Of a stretch of 64,000 nt of DNA, positions 38,268 to 47,971 are shown one piece after another (the stretch's first letter is position 1; each line of letters starts with the position of its first letter). This DNA is from Bacteroidota bacterium (GTDB lineage Bacteria; Bacteroidota; Bacteroidia; Bacteroidales; F082). The translations under genes were made by a program, and so were the position numbers. Under the pieces are notes generated by a model, which searched no databases, was not told where the DNA came from, and saw only the letters and a program-made list of their open reading frames with translations. The stretch is taken from contig NYYH01000077.1 in the NCBI GenBank assembly GCA_002686705.1, positions 6,992 to 70,991 on the forward strand. Reading direction: 5' to 3'.

Positions 38268-38290
38268 AAGTTGATTTTTGTGATCAACTT
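38268..38290. terminator. Hairpin between potassium channel and PrsW-type genes
   Basis: AAGTTGAT at 38268-38275 pairs with ATCAACTT at 38283-38290 across a 7-base loop. It overlaps the stop codon of the minus-strand gene (38284) and follows the plus-strand stop by 39 bases. It is probably a weak shared terminator; the T-run is inside the loop rather than after the stem. Confidence 0.4.
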
Positions 38291-38973
38291 CTGTCTTCAA
38301 GTTTAAGGGAAACTGACTTTACAACAAAAGTTACACCTATAACGGTAAATCCGATAGCGTCAAATATTAACAACCTGATATCATATGTGACAAATCCAAA
38401 ATAATAAAGGCCATGAAAAAAAGTTGCTACGAACAAACCTGTAGCACTATCAATAAAAGTGTTTTTGCGCAATTTTGCCATACCAACAAAAAAGCCCATA
38501 GCTATAGCAAAAACCACATTTGCAAATGGTAGTGTATATAAAAATAAGGTGAAGTTGTGAAACTTGTCTAACGATCCAACCAATCCAAAGGCATATAATA
38601 CAGTTGCAGCCATCGAAAAGCCAAGGCTAATAAATATTGAATAAACTAATCCTTCTAATGGACCACCAAAGTTTTTAAGCTTATAAAAAGAAAACTTCAA
38701 TGGAATAAATTTTGCAAATTCTGAGCTAAAGGCAATAATAACAAAAACGAAAAAAGCCATTCGACGCATGTTTTTGTAATTACCGTCCCATTTAAGGTCA
38801 ATAAGGAAATTTGCAAATATCAGCAGTACTACACAAATAACCCCTAATAAAATCGCATTGCGAATATTTGCATAGCTTTTTATCGAAAATTTGAATTTTA
38901 GGTAGAGGACAAATACTATTATCAATAACGGTGAAATCGCAAATGAAAAGTAATTTACAAGACTCATACACAT
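38284..38973 (-). CDS. PrsW-type intramembrane metalloprotease family protein
   Basis: The 229-residue protein has about seven transmembrane segments. It shows PrsW-like motifs: SSEFAKFI, GGPLEGLVYSIFISLGF and FFHGLYYF, which carry the glutamates and histidine thought to bind metal in PrsW, the anti-sigma protease of Bacillus. The first motif has one glutamate instead of the usual EE. The substrate is unknown. The ECF sigma operon of this window is far away and its FecR is not an obvious target. ATG 38967 (MSLVNYF) is an equally good start. Confidence 0.72.
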   Translation of the reverse strand: MCMSLVNYFSFAISPLLIIVFVLYLKFKFSIKSYANIRNAILLGVICVVLLIFANFLIDLKWDGNYKNMRRMAFFVFVIIAFSSEFAKFIPLKFSFYKLKNFGGPLEGLVYSIFISLGFSMAATVLYAFGLVGSLDKFHNFTLFLYTLPFANVVFAIAMGFFVGMAKLRKNTFIDSATGLFVATFFHGLYYFGFVTYDIRLLIFDAIGFTVIGVTFVVKSVSLKLEDRS

Positions 38974-39057
38974 TTGGGGTTTGTGAACAACAGGTCAAAT
39001 ATAATAAATGTTTGTAATTTAGTCATCAATTTGGTATTAATTGTTAAAATTCACTCT

Positions 39058-39327
39058 ATGTCGAAAATAGTTATTAAAAAACTAAATAACTCTGAAAAAA
39101 AGGAGCTGGGAATAGATTCTTGGCCAATATGGGAAAAAGAAATATCACGATTTAATTGGACATATTCAGGAGATGAACAATGCTATATTATTGATGGTGA
39201 ATTTTCTGTAGAAACTGATGATGGGAATTACGATATTAAACCCGGTGATTTTGTAGTTTTCAAAAAAGGATTATCATGTGTTTGGGATATTAAAAAATCT
39301 GTTAAAAAGCATTATAACTTTTCATGA
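39058..39327 (+). CDS. Small cupin-domain protein
   Basis: The 89-residue protein from ATG 39058 (MSKIVIKKLNN) is a single cupin fold of the DUF861/cupin_3 type: WPIWEKEISRFNWTYSGDEQ, then YIIDGEFSVETDDG and YDIKPGDFVVFKKGLSCVW. It lacks a complete set of metal-binding histidines, so a binding role is as likely as an enzymatic one. Its stop overlaps the rsgA start in an ATGA, so translation is coupled. The longer upstream frame is not supported: its first 28 residues encode no domain. Confidence 0.82.
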   Translation: MSKIVIKKLNNSEKKELGIDSWPIWEKEISRFNWTYSGDEQCYIIDGEFSVETDDGNYDIKPGDFVVFKKGLSCVWDIKKSVKKHYNFS

Positions 39328-40244
39328 CAAGAACTTTTAAAGGTAGAGTAATAAAATCTACTGGTAGTTGGTATTCGGTTATGGACGATGCCGGGAAAAC
39401 AATTAATTGTCGTTTGAAAGGCCTTTACAGAACGAAGGGAATTAGAGCGACAAACCCAATTGCAGTTGGTGATATTGTTGATTATAGTATCTCGGATACT
39501 GATAATTCAGGCCTCATTATAAACATTCATGCTCGGAAAAACTATCTAATTCGTAAAGCCACAAAACTTTCGAAAGCAACTCAAATTATCGCTGCAAATA
39601 TTGATCAGGTAGTTGTTATTGTTTCTTTAACAAAACCACGCACATCAACAGGTTTTATTGACAGGATCTTAACTACATCTGAAGCCTATCATATACCAGC
39701 TATAATTATTTTTAATAAATTTGATCTTTATGATAAAAAGACAATTGTTACTCTTGAATTTATTAAAAAAGCCTATGAAAAAGAAGGTTACAAATGCCTG
39801 ATTACATCAGTGCCTGAAAGAATCAGATTAAATGAGTTTAAGGCAATATTACAGGGAAAGATAAGTTTGTTATCAGGGCATTCGGGTGTGGGGAAATCTG
39901 CACTCATAAATTGTATTGACTCATCATTATCATTAAAAACAGGTGAAATATCCGATTATCATAAAAAGGGAATTCATACCACAACATTTGCTAATATGTT
40001 TCATCTTCAATTTGGAGGTTATGTGATAGATACTCCTGGAATAAAAGAATTTGGACTTGTTGAGTTTGACAAGGTTGAACTTGGCCAAAGATTTCCGGAA
40101 ATTAGAAATTTAATGCAACAATGTAGATTCAATAATTGCTTACATTTAAATGAACCTGGATGTGCAGTAATTAAAGCTGTTTCAAAAGGTGACATTGTTG
40201 AGTTCAGATATACTAACTATTTAAACATGCTAAGTTCAATTTAA
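39324..40244 (+). CDS. rsgA: Small-ribosomal-subunit biogenesis GTPase
   Basis: RsgA (YjeQ) is a circularly permuted GTPase acting late in 30S maturation. The 306-residue protein has an N-terminal OB fold (FKGRVIKSTGSWYSV), then G4 NKFD, then the P-loop SGHSGVGKSALIN, G3 DTPGIKEFG, and a C-terminal zinc knuckle (CRFNNCLHLNEPGC). It is cytoplasmic. It overlaps the cupin gene by four bases and is followed after 56 bases by the CBS gene. Confidence 0.96.
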   Translation: MTRTFKGRVIKSTGSWYSVMDDAGKTINCRLKGLYRTKGIRATNPIAVGDIVDYSISDTDNSGLIINIHARKNYLIRKATKLSKATQIIAANIDQVVVIVSLTKPRTSTGFIDRILTTSEAYHIPAIIIFNKFDLYDKKTIVTLEFIKKAYEKEGYKCLITSVPERIRLNEFKAILQGKISLLSGHSGVGKSALINCIDSSLSLKTGEISDYHKKGIHTTTFANMFHLQFGGYVIDTPGIKEFGLVEFDKVELGQRFPEIRNLMQQCRFNNCLHLNEPGCAVIKAVSKGDIVEFRYTNYLNMLSSI

Positions 40245-40300
40245 AATAATTATATTTTTTAAATAACTAAAAGTAGTTCTTAATACCTAAATACTAACAA

Positions 40301-40963
40301 ATGATTGCATCTCGATTAATTCAGGAAGAAATAATGCCGCTTAATATAACTGATACAGCTAATGAAGCTTTGAACCGCATGAATGAATATAAAGTGTCGC
40401 ATTTTCCAGTAGCTGACAATGGTCATTTTGTTGGAGTTATCTCGGAAAAAGATATTTATAATCATGAAAATCTAACAAGAGAATTGCAAAAGGAGTTTAT
40501 ACATTTTGATAATTTTTATGTAAACGAAGATCAATATATATTGGATGTGCTAAAGCTGATTAGTGACCAAAAGCTGTCTTTAGTTCCGGTTATTGATGAT
40601 AAAGGAAACTATATTGGTTGCATTACTCAAAGTGATCTTATTAGCTTTTTCGCTGAAAGCATGTCGGTAGATTATCCTGGTGGTGTAATTGTTTTAGAAG
40701 TTAGTGTTAACGATTACAGTCTGACGGAGATCGCCAATATTGTTGAATCAAATGACGCTAAGGTGCTCAGTTCGTATATATTATCTAAAGTTAATTCAAC
40801 AAAATTAGAAGTTATTATCAAAGTGAGTAAGTTGGAACTTGGCTCGATCCTTCAAACTTTTGAACGCTTTGGATACCAGGTAAACGCATCTTTTGAAGAG
40901 GATGTTGATCTTGATGAACTTAAAGATAATTACGATTCCCTAATTAATTACCTCAATATTTAA
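40301..40963 (+). CDS. CBS-domain-pair protein
   Basis: The 220-residue protein has two CBS motifs in the first 125 residues (FPVADNGHFVGVISEKDIYN and VPVIDDKGNYIGCITQSDLI) and an ACT-like C-terminal part (GVIVLEVSVNDYSLTEIANIVESN). CBS pairs bind adenosyl ligands and regulate partner activity. This protein is a regular neighbour of nadK in Bacteroidota, so it may sense adenylates, but its role is unknown. The next gene starts 3 bases after its stop. Confidence 0.85.
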   Translation: MIASRLIQEEIMPLNITDTANEALNRMNEYKVSHFPVADNGHFVGVISEKDIYNHENLTRELQKEFIHFDNFYVNEDQYILDVLKLISDQKLSLVPVIDDKGNYIGCITQSDLISFFAESMSVDYPGGVIVLEVSVNDYSLTEIANIVESNDAKVLSSYILSKVNSTKLEVIIKVSKLELGSILQTFERFGYQVNASFEEDVDLDELKDNYDSLINYLNI

Positions 40964-40966
40964 GAT

Positions 40967-42382
40967 GTGATTTTTTTACGGTTCCTACCTATATTATTGA
41001 TAATTACAATCGCATGCGAGCAAGCATTGGCATTTACTGGAGATGAAAATATAAAAGATGATTCTCTAGTGACGATTAATTCAATTATTCTGAAAGGTAA
41101 TAAAATTACAAAGGATAAAATAATATTGCGTGAATTGGAATTTGAAAAAGGTACTAAACTCAAATCTTCTGTACTTGATAGTTTGATATTAGAGAGTCGC
41201 CAAAATTTGCTAAACCGATCGCTGTTTAATTTTGTTACTATAACAAAAAAAACTGTCAATAATAGGTGCAATATAGAAGTTTCAGTTATTGAAAGGTGGT
41301 ATATATGGCCTTTTCCAATACTTCAGTTTGCAGATAGAAACATAAATACCTGGTGGGATAAAAGAGATTTTAGTAGAATTAATTATGGCGTTGACTTGCG
41401 TGTTGAGAATTTCAGAGGTTTGATGGAAAATCTTGATATAATTATTCAGGGTGGTTATGATATCCTGTTAGCGTTTAGATGGAATATACCTTATCTCACC
41501 AAAAACCAGATATTTGGAATGGGAATAGGAGCAGGAGTACAGCTCAATCATGAAGTCGCTTACCAAACCATTAACAACAAAGAGCAATATTATAACTCTG
41601 GCAGTGGTTTTGCACAACGATTTACCTATGCAGAGACAAGTTTCACATTTCGTCCTAAATTCAATTATCTGCACAACTTTACAGTTAGGTTTAAACAACA
41701 CATAATACAGGACACAATCCTGAAATTAAATCCTGATTATGCATTTTCAGAAACTACGTATAATTATTTTACCCTTAATTATACTTTTAAGCTGGATTTT
41801 CGAGATTACAATCCTTATCCACTTAAAGGTTATTATTTTAATATAGGTCTTCTTAAAACCGGGCTTGGTATATTTGATGACCAGATTAACGACTTCTCTG
41901 TTGATGCAAATTTTGATCAGTATTTGAATATTTATAGTAGGTGGTATTTTGCATATAATTTTAGAGCGATGTTCTCGAGCCAAAAAAAACGCACACCTTA
42001 TTTTATAAATTCAGGGCTTGGCTATTTTCCAAACACTATAAGGGGCTATGAATTATACGTTGTTGATGGACAGAAATTAGGTATTGTAAAATCAAATCTG
42101 AAGTTTGAACTTATTCCTCGTACAAATTTCAGTATAGATTGGATAAAGTCAACAAAATTCAGCGAAGCGTTTTTTGCAATGTATGCTAACCTGTTTTTCG
42201 ATATGGCTTATGTTGATGATATTTATACTTATAGACTAAATCCGTTATCAAATCAACTTCTTTGGAGTACCGGTATTGGTATAGATATGGTTACATATTA
42301 CGACCTAGTTTTGAGGCTTGAAGTATCAGTAAATAAACAAAAGGATACTGGATTCTTTATAAGTTTTGTAGCACCTATTTAA
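40967..42382 (+). CDS. POTRA and outer-membrane barrel protein (Omp85/ShlB-like)
   Basis: The start is GTG, three bases after the CBS stop. The 471-residue product has a signal peptide (FLPILLIITIACEQALA), one POTRA-like domain at about 35-110 (INSIILKGNKITKDKIILREL), then the Omp85-type barrel, where RWYIWPFPILQFADRN begins the transition, and ends in a strand (FFISFVAPI). With a single POTRA it is simpler than BamA. It may assemble or export an unknown partner. Translation is likely coupled to the CBS gene. Confidence 0.82.
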   Translation: MIFLRFLPILLIITIACEQALAFTGDENIKDDSLVTINSIILKGNKITKDKIILRELEFEKGTKLKSSVLDSLILESRQNLLNRSLFNFVTITKKTVNNRCNIEVSVIERWYIWPFPILQFADRNINTWWDKRDFSRINYGVDLRVENFRGLMENLDIIIQGGYDILLAFRWNIPYLTKNQIFGMGIGAGVQLNHEVAYQTINNKEQYYNSGSGFAQRFTYAETSFTFRPKFNYLHNFTVRFKQHIIQDTILKLNPDYAFSETTYNYFTLNYTFKLDFRDYNPYPLKGYYFNIGLLKTGLGIFDDQINDFSVDANFDQYLNIYSRWYFAYNFRAMFSSQKKRTPYFINSGLGYFPNTIRGYELYVVDGQKLGIVKSNLKFELIPRTNFSIDWIKSTKFSEAFFAMYANLFFDMAYVDDIYTYRLNPLSNQLLWSTGIGIDMVTYYDLVLRLEVSVNKQKDTGFFISFVAPI

Positions 42383-42683
42383 TTCCAATTTGTAGTGCTT
42401 AAATCAAAAAAACTCAAGCATCCTGTTAACAAATTTGGAATTCTTAGTTAAAAAAAGTTAATAAACTAACCCCTAATTAGTTAGAAAAGATTGTTGCTTC
42501 AGATTGAGCTACGATTCTTAAGTTGTTAAGAATTAATAAGATACTTGATTTATTGAAGATCATAGTATAAGATATTTTAACTTTTTAGTAACCTTTCCTG
42601 CCTTATTTCAATTGGTTATAAGCTATAATTAAGCATTTATTTTGGGTTTTTAAGTTACATTTGCCAGTAAAAATTTCATTAGC
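42383..42683. promoter_or_regulatory. Intergenic region before nadK with inverted repeat
   Basis: These 301 bases contain no gene. ATTCTTAA at 42514-42521 and TTAAGAAT at 42526-42533 form a perfect 8-bp inverted repeat, and TACATTTG at 42656-42663 is a plausible -7 element 21 bases before the nadK start. A TTG at the canonical distance is missing. Confidence 0.45.
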
Positions 42684-43562
42684 ATGAAAGTTGCATTATT
42701 TGGTAAGGTATATGCTGACAATCAGAAAGATTACTTGCAATTATTGATTGATGAGTTGACAAAAAGAGACTCCCAGATTTGTGTTTTTGAGCCATATTAT
42801 AAAGCCATTAAAGCAGAAGTAAACTTTGGCGAGAATATATCTTTTTTTAACTCGAATAGAGATATTAAAAATAAGGTTGATATTCTATTTTCTATTGGTG
42901 GTGATGGGACTATATTAGATACAGTGCCGATAGTTAGGAATTCTGGAATACCTATTCTTGGAATAAATCTTGGACGGCTTGGCTTTTTGTCAAGCGTTTC
43001 AAAAAACGAGATTATTGATGCCGTAAATAATATTTTTAATGGAGATTATATAATCGACAAACGATCACTACTTCAATTAATTGAACCAAAGAAGTTATTT
43101 GGAGATATAGACTATGCATTAAATGACTTAACAATTTACAGAAATAATACTACTTCATTAATTGTTGTCCATGTATATGTTGATGATAAATTTTTGAATT
43201 CATATTGGGGCGATGGATTAATCGTGTCAACCCCAACAGGATCAACAGCATATTCTCTTAGCGTTGGTGGTCCGATTGTAGCCCCAGGATCAAAAAATTT
43301 TATAATCGCACCAATTGCTTCCCACAACCTTACTGTCCGCCCTATTATTATTCAGGATTCGAGTGTTATTAAAATCAAAATTGAAGGAAGGGAAGAGAAA
43401 TATTTAATGACTATGGACTCGAGGCATTCAGCGATAAGTAAAGAAGATGAAATTATTATTAGGCGCTGCAATTTCAATGTGAACCTCATTCAAATGAATA
43501 ATAAAGATTTCTACTCAACAATTCGAGATAAATTACTTTGGGGAGTTGACTACAGGAATTAA
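42684..43562 (+). CDS. nadK: NAD kinase
   Basis: NadK phosphorylates NAD to NADP in the cytoplasm. The 292-residue protein has the diacylglycerol-kinase-like motif SIGGDGTILDT, the NDLTIYR segment that contacts NAD, the glycine-rich STPTGSTAYSLSVGGPIV, and PIASHNLTVRPI. It stands at the head of the envelope cluster, a frequent arrangement in Bacteroidota. Confidence 0.96.
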   Translation: MKVALFGKVYADNQKDYLQLLIDELTKRDSQICVFEPYYKAIKAEVNFGENISFFNSNRDIKNKVDILFSIGGDGTILDTVPIVRNSGIPILGINLGRLGFLSSVSKNEIIDAVNNIFNGDYIIDKRSLLQLIEPKKLFGDIDYALNDLTIYRNNTTSLIVVHVYVDDKFLNSYWGDGLIVSTPTGSTAYSLSVGGPIVAPGSKNFIIAPIASHNLTVRPIIIQDSSVIKIKIEGREEKYLMTMDSRHSAISKEDEIIIRRCNFNVNLIQMNNKDFYSTIRDKLLWGVDYRN

Positions 43563-43674
43563 TTATGTAAATAATATTTATTGATTTATTTAGTTTGTCA
43601 TGTATTGATTTAACTATAATTAATACGCGTTAAGCATAACTAAAAAAATGATATTTTTGCCGCTCAAAATTAAA

Positions 43675-44511
43675 ATGAAAGAAATAATTCGAAAATATGG
43701 TTTATGGCAACTAGCTCTAAAGGCTACTGTACTAATCTCCTTTATTTTACTTACCCATATCTCGAATGCTCAAACTCTTGAGATAGGAGGGTTTGGTGGT
43801 ACGTCATATTATCTGGGAGAGTTAAATCCGGCTTTACCATATAACCAAACCCAGTTAGCATATGGTGCCCTCGCCAGATATAATCTTAACTCACGATGGG
43901 CGATTAAGTTTTCTTATTACAGAGGTAAAGTAAAAGGAAGTGACATAACTGGGAGCTCTACAATGGATCGAGATCTTGATTTTATATCTAACATCAATGA
44001 CTTCTCTTTAGTCACTGAGTTTAATTTTTGGGAATATTTTACCGGTAGTAAGAAGAGTTATTTCACGCCATTTATTTTTGGCGGAATCTCGTATTTTACA
44101 TATAAACCAACATCGTTTAGCGGAGTTGATTTACAGCCCATTGGAACTGAGGGCCAAAATGTTGGTTTTAGTGGAAGAAGCCCATATAATCAATATAGTT
44201 TTGCTATTCCATTCGGGTTTGGATTTAAATACAGACTGAATGAAAGATTAGGACTTACATTTGAATGGGGTATGCGTAAAACTTTCACTGACTATATTGA
44301 TGATATAAGTACTACTTATTATTTGACAGGCTCTGATATTAATCCCGACAATACTGGAGAAATATTAAGCGACCCAACAATGAGTCACGATCCTTACATG
44401 CAGCGAGGTGATGATCAAACAAATGATTGGTATAACTATACAGGTATTACAATTACATATAAATTCGACTTACGGAATAAGAAGGAATGTAATAACTTAG
44501 ACTGGAAATGA
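43675..44511 (+). CDS. DUF6089-type outer-membrane barrel protein
   Basis: I start at ATG 43675 (MKEIIRKYGLWQLALKA) because TATTTTTG at 43652-43659 looks like a -7 box and the earlier ATG at 43648 lies upstream of it. The 278-residue protein has a signal peptide to ISNAQ, then GGFGGTSYYLGELNP and amphipathic strands (WAIKFSYYRGKVKGSD, YSFAIPFGFGFKYRLN). This gene regularly precedes uppS and bamA in Bacteroidota. It is a probable small barrel of unknown function. Confidence 0.78.
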   Translation: MKEIIRKYGLWQLALKATVLISFILLTHISNAQTLEIGGFGGTSYYLGELNPALPYNQTQLAYGALARYNLNSRWAIKFSYYRGKVKGSDITGSSTMDRDLDFISNINDFSLVTEFNFWEYFTGSKKSYFTPFIFGGISYFTYKPTSFSGVDLQPIGTEGQNVGFSGRSPYNQYSFAIPFGFGFKYRLNERLGLTFEWGMRKTFTDYIDDISTTYYLTGSDINPDNTGEILSDPTMSHDPYMQRGDDQTNDWYNYTGITITYKFDLRNKKECNNLDWK

Positions 44512-44523
44512 TTTTTCTGATTG

Positions 44524-45270
44524 ATGGAAAGCAGTAGAGAAAAAATAAACTTAGATAAACTACCCAATCATATTGCAATCATAATGGATGGCAATGGCAG
44601 GTGGGCATTACAACATGGCCTTGATCGTGTTGGTGGTCATCATAAGGGAGTTGATTCTGTTAGGGATATTGCTGAGGCGGCAGCCGATTTAGGCATTAGG
44701 TATCTTACTCTTTATACTTTCTCAACTGAAAATTGGAGTAGACCTAAAGATGAAGTGGATGCGCTTATGTCGTTGTTTGTTGAAACAATTGTAAAAGAGT
44801 TAGATACATTAAATAAGAATAACATACGCCTAAGTGCTATTGGTGATATTAAAAGTTTACCAGAAGAGAATTATAAGATGCTTACTGAAACAATGGAAAA
44901 AACCTCTGGTAATAGCAGAATGACACTAACCCTTGCAATGTGCTATAGTTCTCGATGGGAAATTATTGATGCAATTAAAAAATTAGCCTCTGATATTGAA
45001 TCCAGTAAACTGAAAAGTAAGGATATAACCGAACCCTTATTTGAAAGTTATTTAGCAACGAATGATATTCCTGATCCAGAACTGTTAATAAGGACTAGCG
45101 GCGAATTAAGAGTAAGCAACTATCTACTATGGCAAATAGCATATTCCGAGTTGTATTTTACAAACGTTCTGTGGCCCGATTTTCGCAAAGAAGAGCTATA
45201 TAAGGCTATTGTTGATTATCAGAATAGGGAGAGAAGGTTTGGTTTAACAAGTGAACAATTATTAAGTTGA
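44524..45270 (+). CDS. uppS: Undecaprenyl diphosphate synthase
   Basis: UppS condenses isopentenyl diphosphate with farnesyl diphosphate into the C55 carrier lipid for peptidoglycan and O-antigen. The 248-residue protein shows HIAIIMDGNGRWA with the catalytic aspartate, TLYTFSTENWSRP, and LLIRTSGELRVSNYLLWQ near the end. It starts at ATG 44524, 12 bases after the DUF6089 stop. It overlaps an optional TTG start for bamA. Confidence 0.97.
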   Translation: MESSREKINLDKLPNHIAIIMDGNGRWALQHGLDRVGGHHKGVDSVRDIAEAAADLGIRYLTLYTFSTENWSRPKDEVDALMSLFVETIVKELDTLNKNNIRLSAIGDIKSLPEENYKMLTETMEKTSGNSRMTLTLAMCYSSRWEIIDAIKKLASDIESSKLKSKDITEPLFESYLATNDIPDPELLIRTSGELRVSNYLLWQIAYSELYFTNVLWPDFRKEELYKAIVDYQNRERRFGLTSEQLLS

Positions 45271-45278
45271 ATCGTACT

Positions 45279-47924
45279 ATGAGGAAAACTTATCGGAATG
45301 TAATATTATTATCAATCATAATAAGTTTTGTGCTTTTTGTTGGCGAATCCTATGCACAAATTAATATTGGCAACGATTTGTCGAAGATTAGTTATGATGC
45401 ACCTACCGAATATGTAATAGGTGGTATAGAAGTAGAAGGTGTGGAGTACCTTGATAAGAACGTAATAATAATGCTTTCTAATCTTGAGATTGGAGAACGG
45501 ATCAAAATACCAGGTGATGAAATTACAAGCGCAATTAGGAAATTATGGGAACAAGGTCTTTTTGATAATATCAGTATAGTAGCTTCTGATATTAAGGCCA
45601 ATAAAATATTCCTTAAAATTATATTACATGAACGCCCTAGGCTGAGTAAGTTTTCGTTTGAAGGTATTCGAAAAACTGAAGCTGATGATATCCGTGAAAA
45701 AATTAATCTTACACGTGGTGATGTAGTAACTGATCACCTCGTTATCCGTACAGAAAATATAATTAATCAGTTTTACGCCGATAAGGGATATCTGAACAGC
45801 GAAGTTAGCATAACAGAGAAACAGGATAAACGTAATAACAACTTTGTTGATCTCACTATTAACATTAAGAAAAACAGGAAAGTTAAAATAAAGGTAATTA
45901 ATATTTATGGTACTGAGAAACTTTCATTAGATGCAGTTAAAAAAAGCATGAAAGAAACCAAAGCTAGGGGCGTTTTTAAACCGTTAGATAGTCTTGCACC
46001 TTTTATAATTGATGTTACAAGTAATTTGCTAACTCTCAAATTTAAAGATGTACATGAAAATTTTCTAAATTATTATAAGGATTACTTTAAGATTAATATT
46101 TTCAAAGGTTCAAAATATATTGAATCGAATTATAAAGAAGACCTAAATAATATTATCGCAAAATATAATAAAAGAGGTTATCGTGATGCTCAAATTATTG
46201 TTGATTCAGTATACAAGCTCAATAATGAGAATATAGCCATTGATATTACCATTGATGAAGGAAATAAATATTATTTCAGAGATATAACCTGGGTTGGAAA
46301 TACTGTTTATTCCTCATTATTTTTAAGTTCAATACTTGGTATTCGTTCTGGTGATGTTTATAACCTTGAACTTCTTGAAACTAATCTTCAATACAATCCT
46401 ACTGGTTTTGATATTAGTTCTCTTTACATGAATAATGGTTACTTGTTTTTTAATGTAACTCCTGTTGAAACATATGTTGGGAATGACTCTATTGATTTGG
46501 AAATCCGAATTTTCGAAGGAAAACAAGCCCGAATAAAAAATGTATCTGTAAAAGGCAATACTAAGACTAACGATCATGTTGTTATTCGTGAATTACGTAC
46601 AAGACCAGGCCAGTTGTTTAGTCGTGAAGATGTTATAAGAACAACACGTGAATTAGCGAATTTGAGATACTTTGATCCCGAATCAATTACCCCAAATATA
46701 AATCCTGATCCTCTTGATGGAACTGTGGATATCGAATACGAAGTAGAAGAAACTTCCGCCGATCAAATTGAACTTTCTGGGGGTTGGGGCTATGGCCGAA
46801 TAATTGGCACCATAGGTTTGAGTTTTAATAATTTTTCATTAAAAAATTTTTTTAGAGCAAGTTCGTGGAAACCAATCCCTTCTGGGGATGGGCAGAAACT
46901 CTCGTTGCGGTTTCAAACTTACGGCAAGGATTACTTAAGCTGGAGTGTTTCTTTTACTGAGCCATGGTTGGGAGGAAGAAAACCAAATGCATTAACAGTT
47001 TCATATTATCACTCAATTTATTCAAATGGATTACCAAAATCGGATACTTTACGTTCATCGTTTGTAATTAATGGAATAAGTGCTGGTATTGGAAAAAGAC
47101 TAACATGGCCTGATGACTTCTTTACTTTATACCAGGGAGTTAATGTACAATTATATAATTTAACGAATTATGCTACTATTTTTTATATCGGAAGTGGAAA
47201 TGGTACATATAATAACTTGAATTACGAAGTTATACTTGGACGAAATTCGATTGACCAACCCATATTCCCACGAAGGGGATCGGAAATTTCAATAGGATTG
47301 GAGCTGACACCCCCATATTCATTATTTACACCTGAAAAGGACTATACTCAAATTGGTGATACCGAGAAATATAAATGGATTGAATATCATAAATGGAAGT
47401 TTAAAGCATATTGGTATTTTGAATTAATAGATAAACTGGTTTTTGCAACTAAGTTCAGGTTCGGCTACCTCGGGTATTATAATTCAGATTTAGGCGTAAC
47501 TCCTTTTGAGAGATTTTATCTTGGAGGCGATGGTCTGTCAGGTACAAATAATTTTGATGGACGCGAAATTGTAAGCATGAGAGGCTATACTAATGAGTCG
47601 ATAACTCCATTCTTTTATCAAAATAAAAACATTGGTGGTACAGTTTTTACACGATATACTCTTGAATTAAGGTATCCCTTATCGTTAAACCCAAGCTCCA
47701 CAATTTATGCCCTAACATTTATTGAAGCAGGAAATTCATGGCTGGGTTCCCAGGGTTTCGATCCGTTTGATATGAAAAGAGCTGTAGGTTTCGGAGTAAG
47801 AGTATTTCTGCCTATGTTTGGAATGCTTGGCCTTGACTGGGCTTATGGCATCGACCCTATTTACGGAATACCAAGTGCTAATGGTAGTCATTTCCATTTT
47901 TCACTTAACCAGTCATTAGATTAA
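45279..47924 (+). CDS. bamA: Outer-membrane protein assembly factor BamA
   Basis: BamA folds and inserts barrels in the outer membrane. The 881-residue protein has a signal peptide (to ESYAQ), POTRA repeats through residue ~500 (for example IGGIEVEGVEYLDKNVIIML and RIKNVSVKGNTKTNDHVVIR), and a C-terminal 16-strand barrel with the conserved VRGF-like loop region MRGYTNES and a terminal strand FHFSLNQSLD. POTRA 1-5 appear present. A TTG at 45267 overlapping uppS is an alternative start. It is followed by two skp/ompH chaperones, a typical set. Confidence 0.95.
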   Translation: MRKTYRNVILLSIIISFVLFVGESYAQINIGNDLSKISYDAPTEYVIGGIEVEGVEYLDKNVIIMLSNLEIGERIKIPGDEITSAIRKLWEQGLFDNISIVASDIKANKIFLKIILHERPRLSKFSFEGIRKTEADDIREKINLTRGDVVTDHLVIRTENIINQFYADKGYLNSEVSITEKQDKRNNNFVDLTINIKKNRKVKIKVINIYGTEKLSLDAVKKSMKETKARGVFKPLDSLAPFIIDVTSNLLTLKFKDVHENFLNYYKDYFKINIFKGSKYIESNYKEDLNNIIAKYNKRGYRDAQIIVDSVYKLNNENIAIDITIDEGNKYYFRDITWVGNTVYSSLFLSSILGIRSGDVYNLELLETNLQYNPTGFDISSLYMNNGYLFFNVTPVETYVGNDSIDLEIRIFEGKQARIKNVSVKGNTKTNDHVVIRELRTRPGQLFSREDVIRTTRELANLRYFDPESITPNINPDPLDGTVDIEYEVEETSADQIELSGGWGYGRIIGTIGLSFNNFSLKNFFRASSWKPIPSGDGQKLSLRFQTYGKDYLSWSVSFTEPWLGGRKPNALTVSYYHSIYSNGLPKSDTLRSSFVINGISAGIGKRLTWPDDFFTLYQGVNVQLYNLTNYATIFYIGSGNGTYNNLNYEVILGRNSIDQPIFPRRGSEISIGLELTPPYSLFTPEKDYTQIGDTEKYKWIEYHKWKFKAYWYFELIDKLVFATKFRFGYLGYYNSDLGVTPFERFYLGGDGLSGTNNFDGREIVSMRGYTNESITPFFYQNKNIGGTVFTRYTLELRYPLSLNPSSTIYALTFIEAGNSWLGSQGFDPFDMKRAVGFGVRVFLPMFGMLGLDWAYGIDPIYGIPSANGSHFHFSLNQSLD

Positions 47925-47971
47925 CTTTGGCAATATTTTTGTAGTACTTTTTAAAATTAAATCTTAAAAAC

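Noticed and set aside
38974..39057. A 28-residue extension of the cupin protein
   Set aside because: It is A+T-rich leader without coding character; the cupin fold is complete from ATG 39058.
40967..42382. A second BamA
   Set aside because: It has only one POTRA domain and about half the length of BamA; the real bamA is at 45279-47924.
47922..47941. Promoter boxes TAACTTTG and TATTTTTG before the first ompH
   Set aside because: Both match TAnnTTTG but neither has TTG at 19-21 bases. In such A+T-rich DNA single boxes are frequent by chance, and co-transcription with bamA is more likely.
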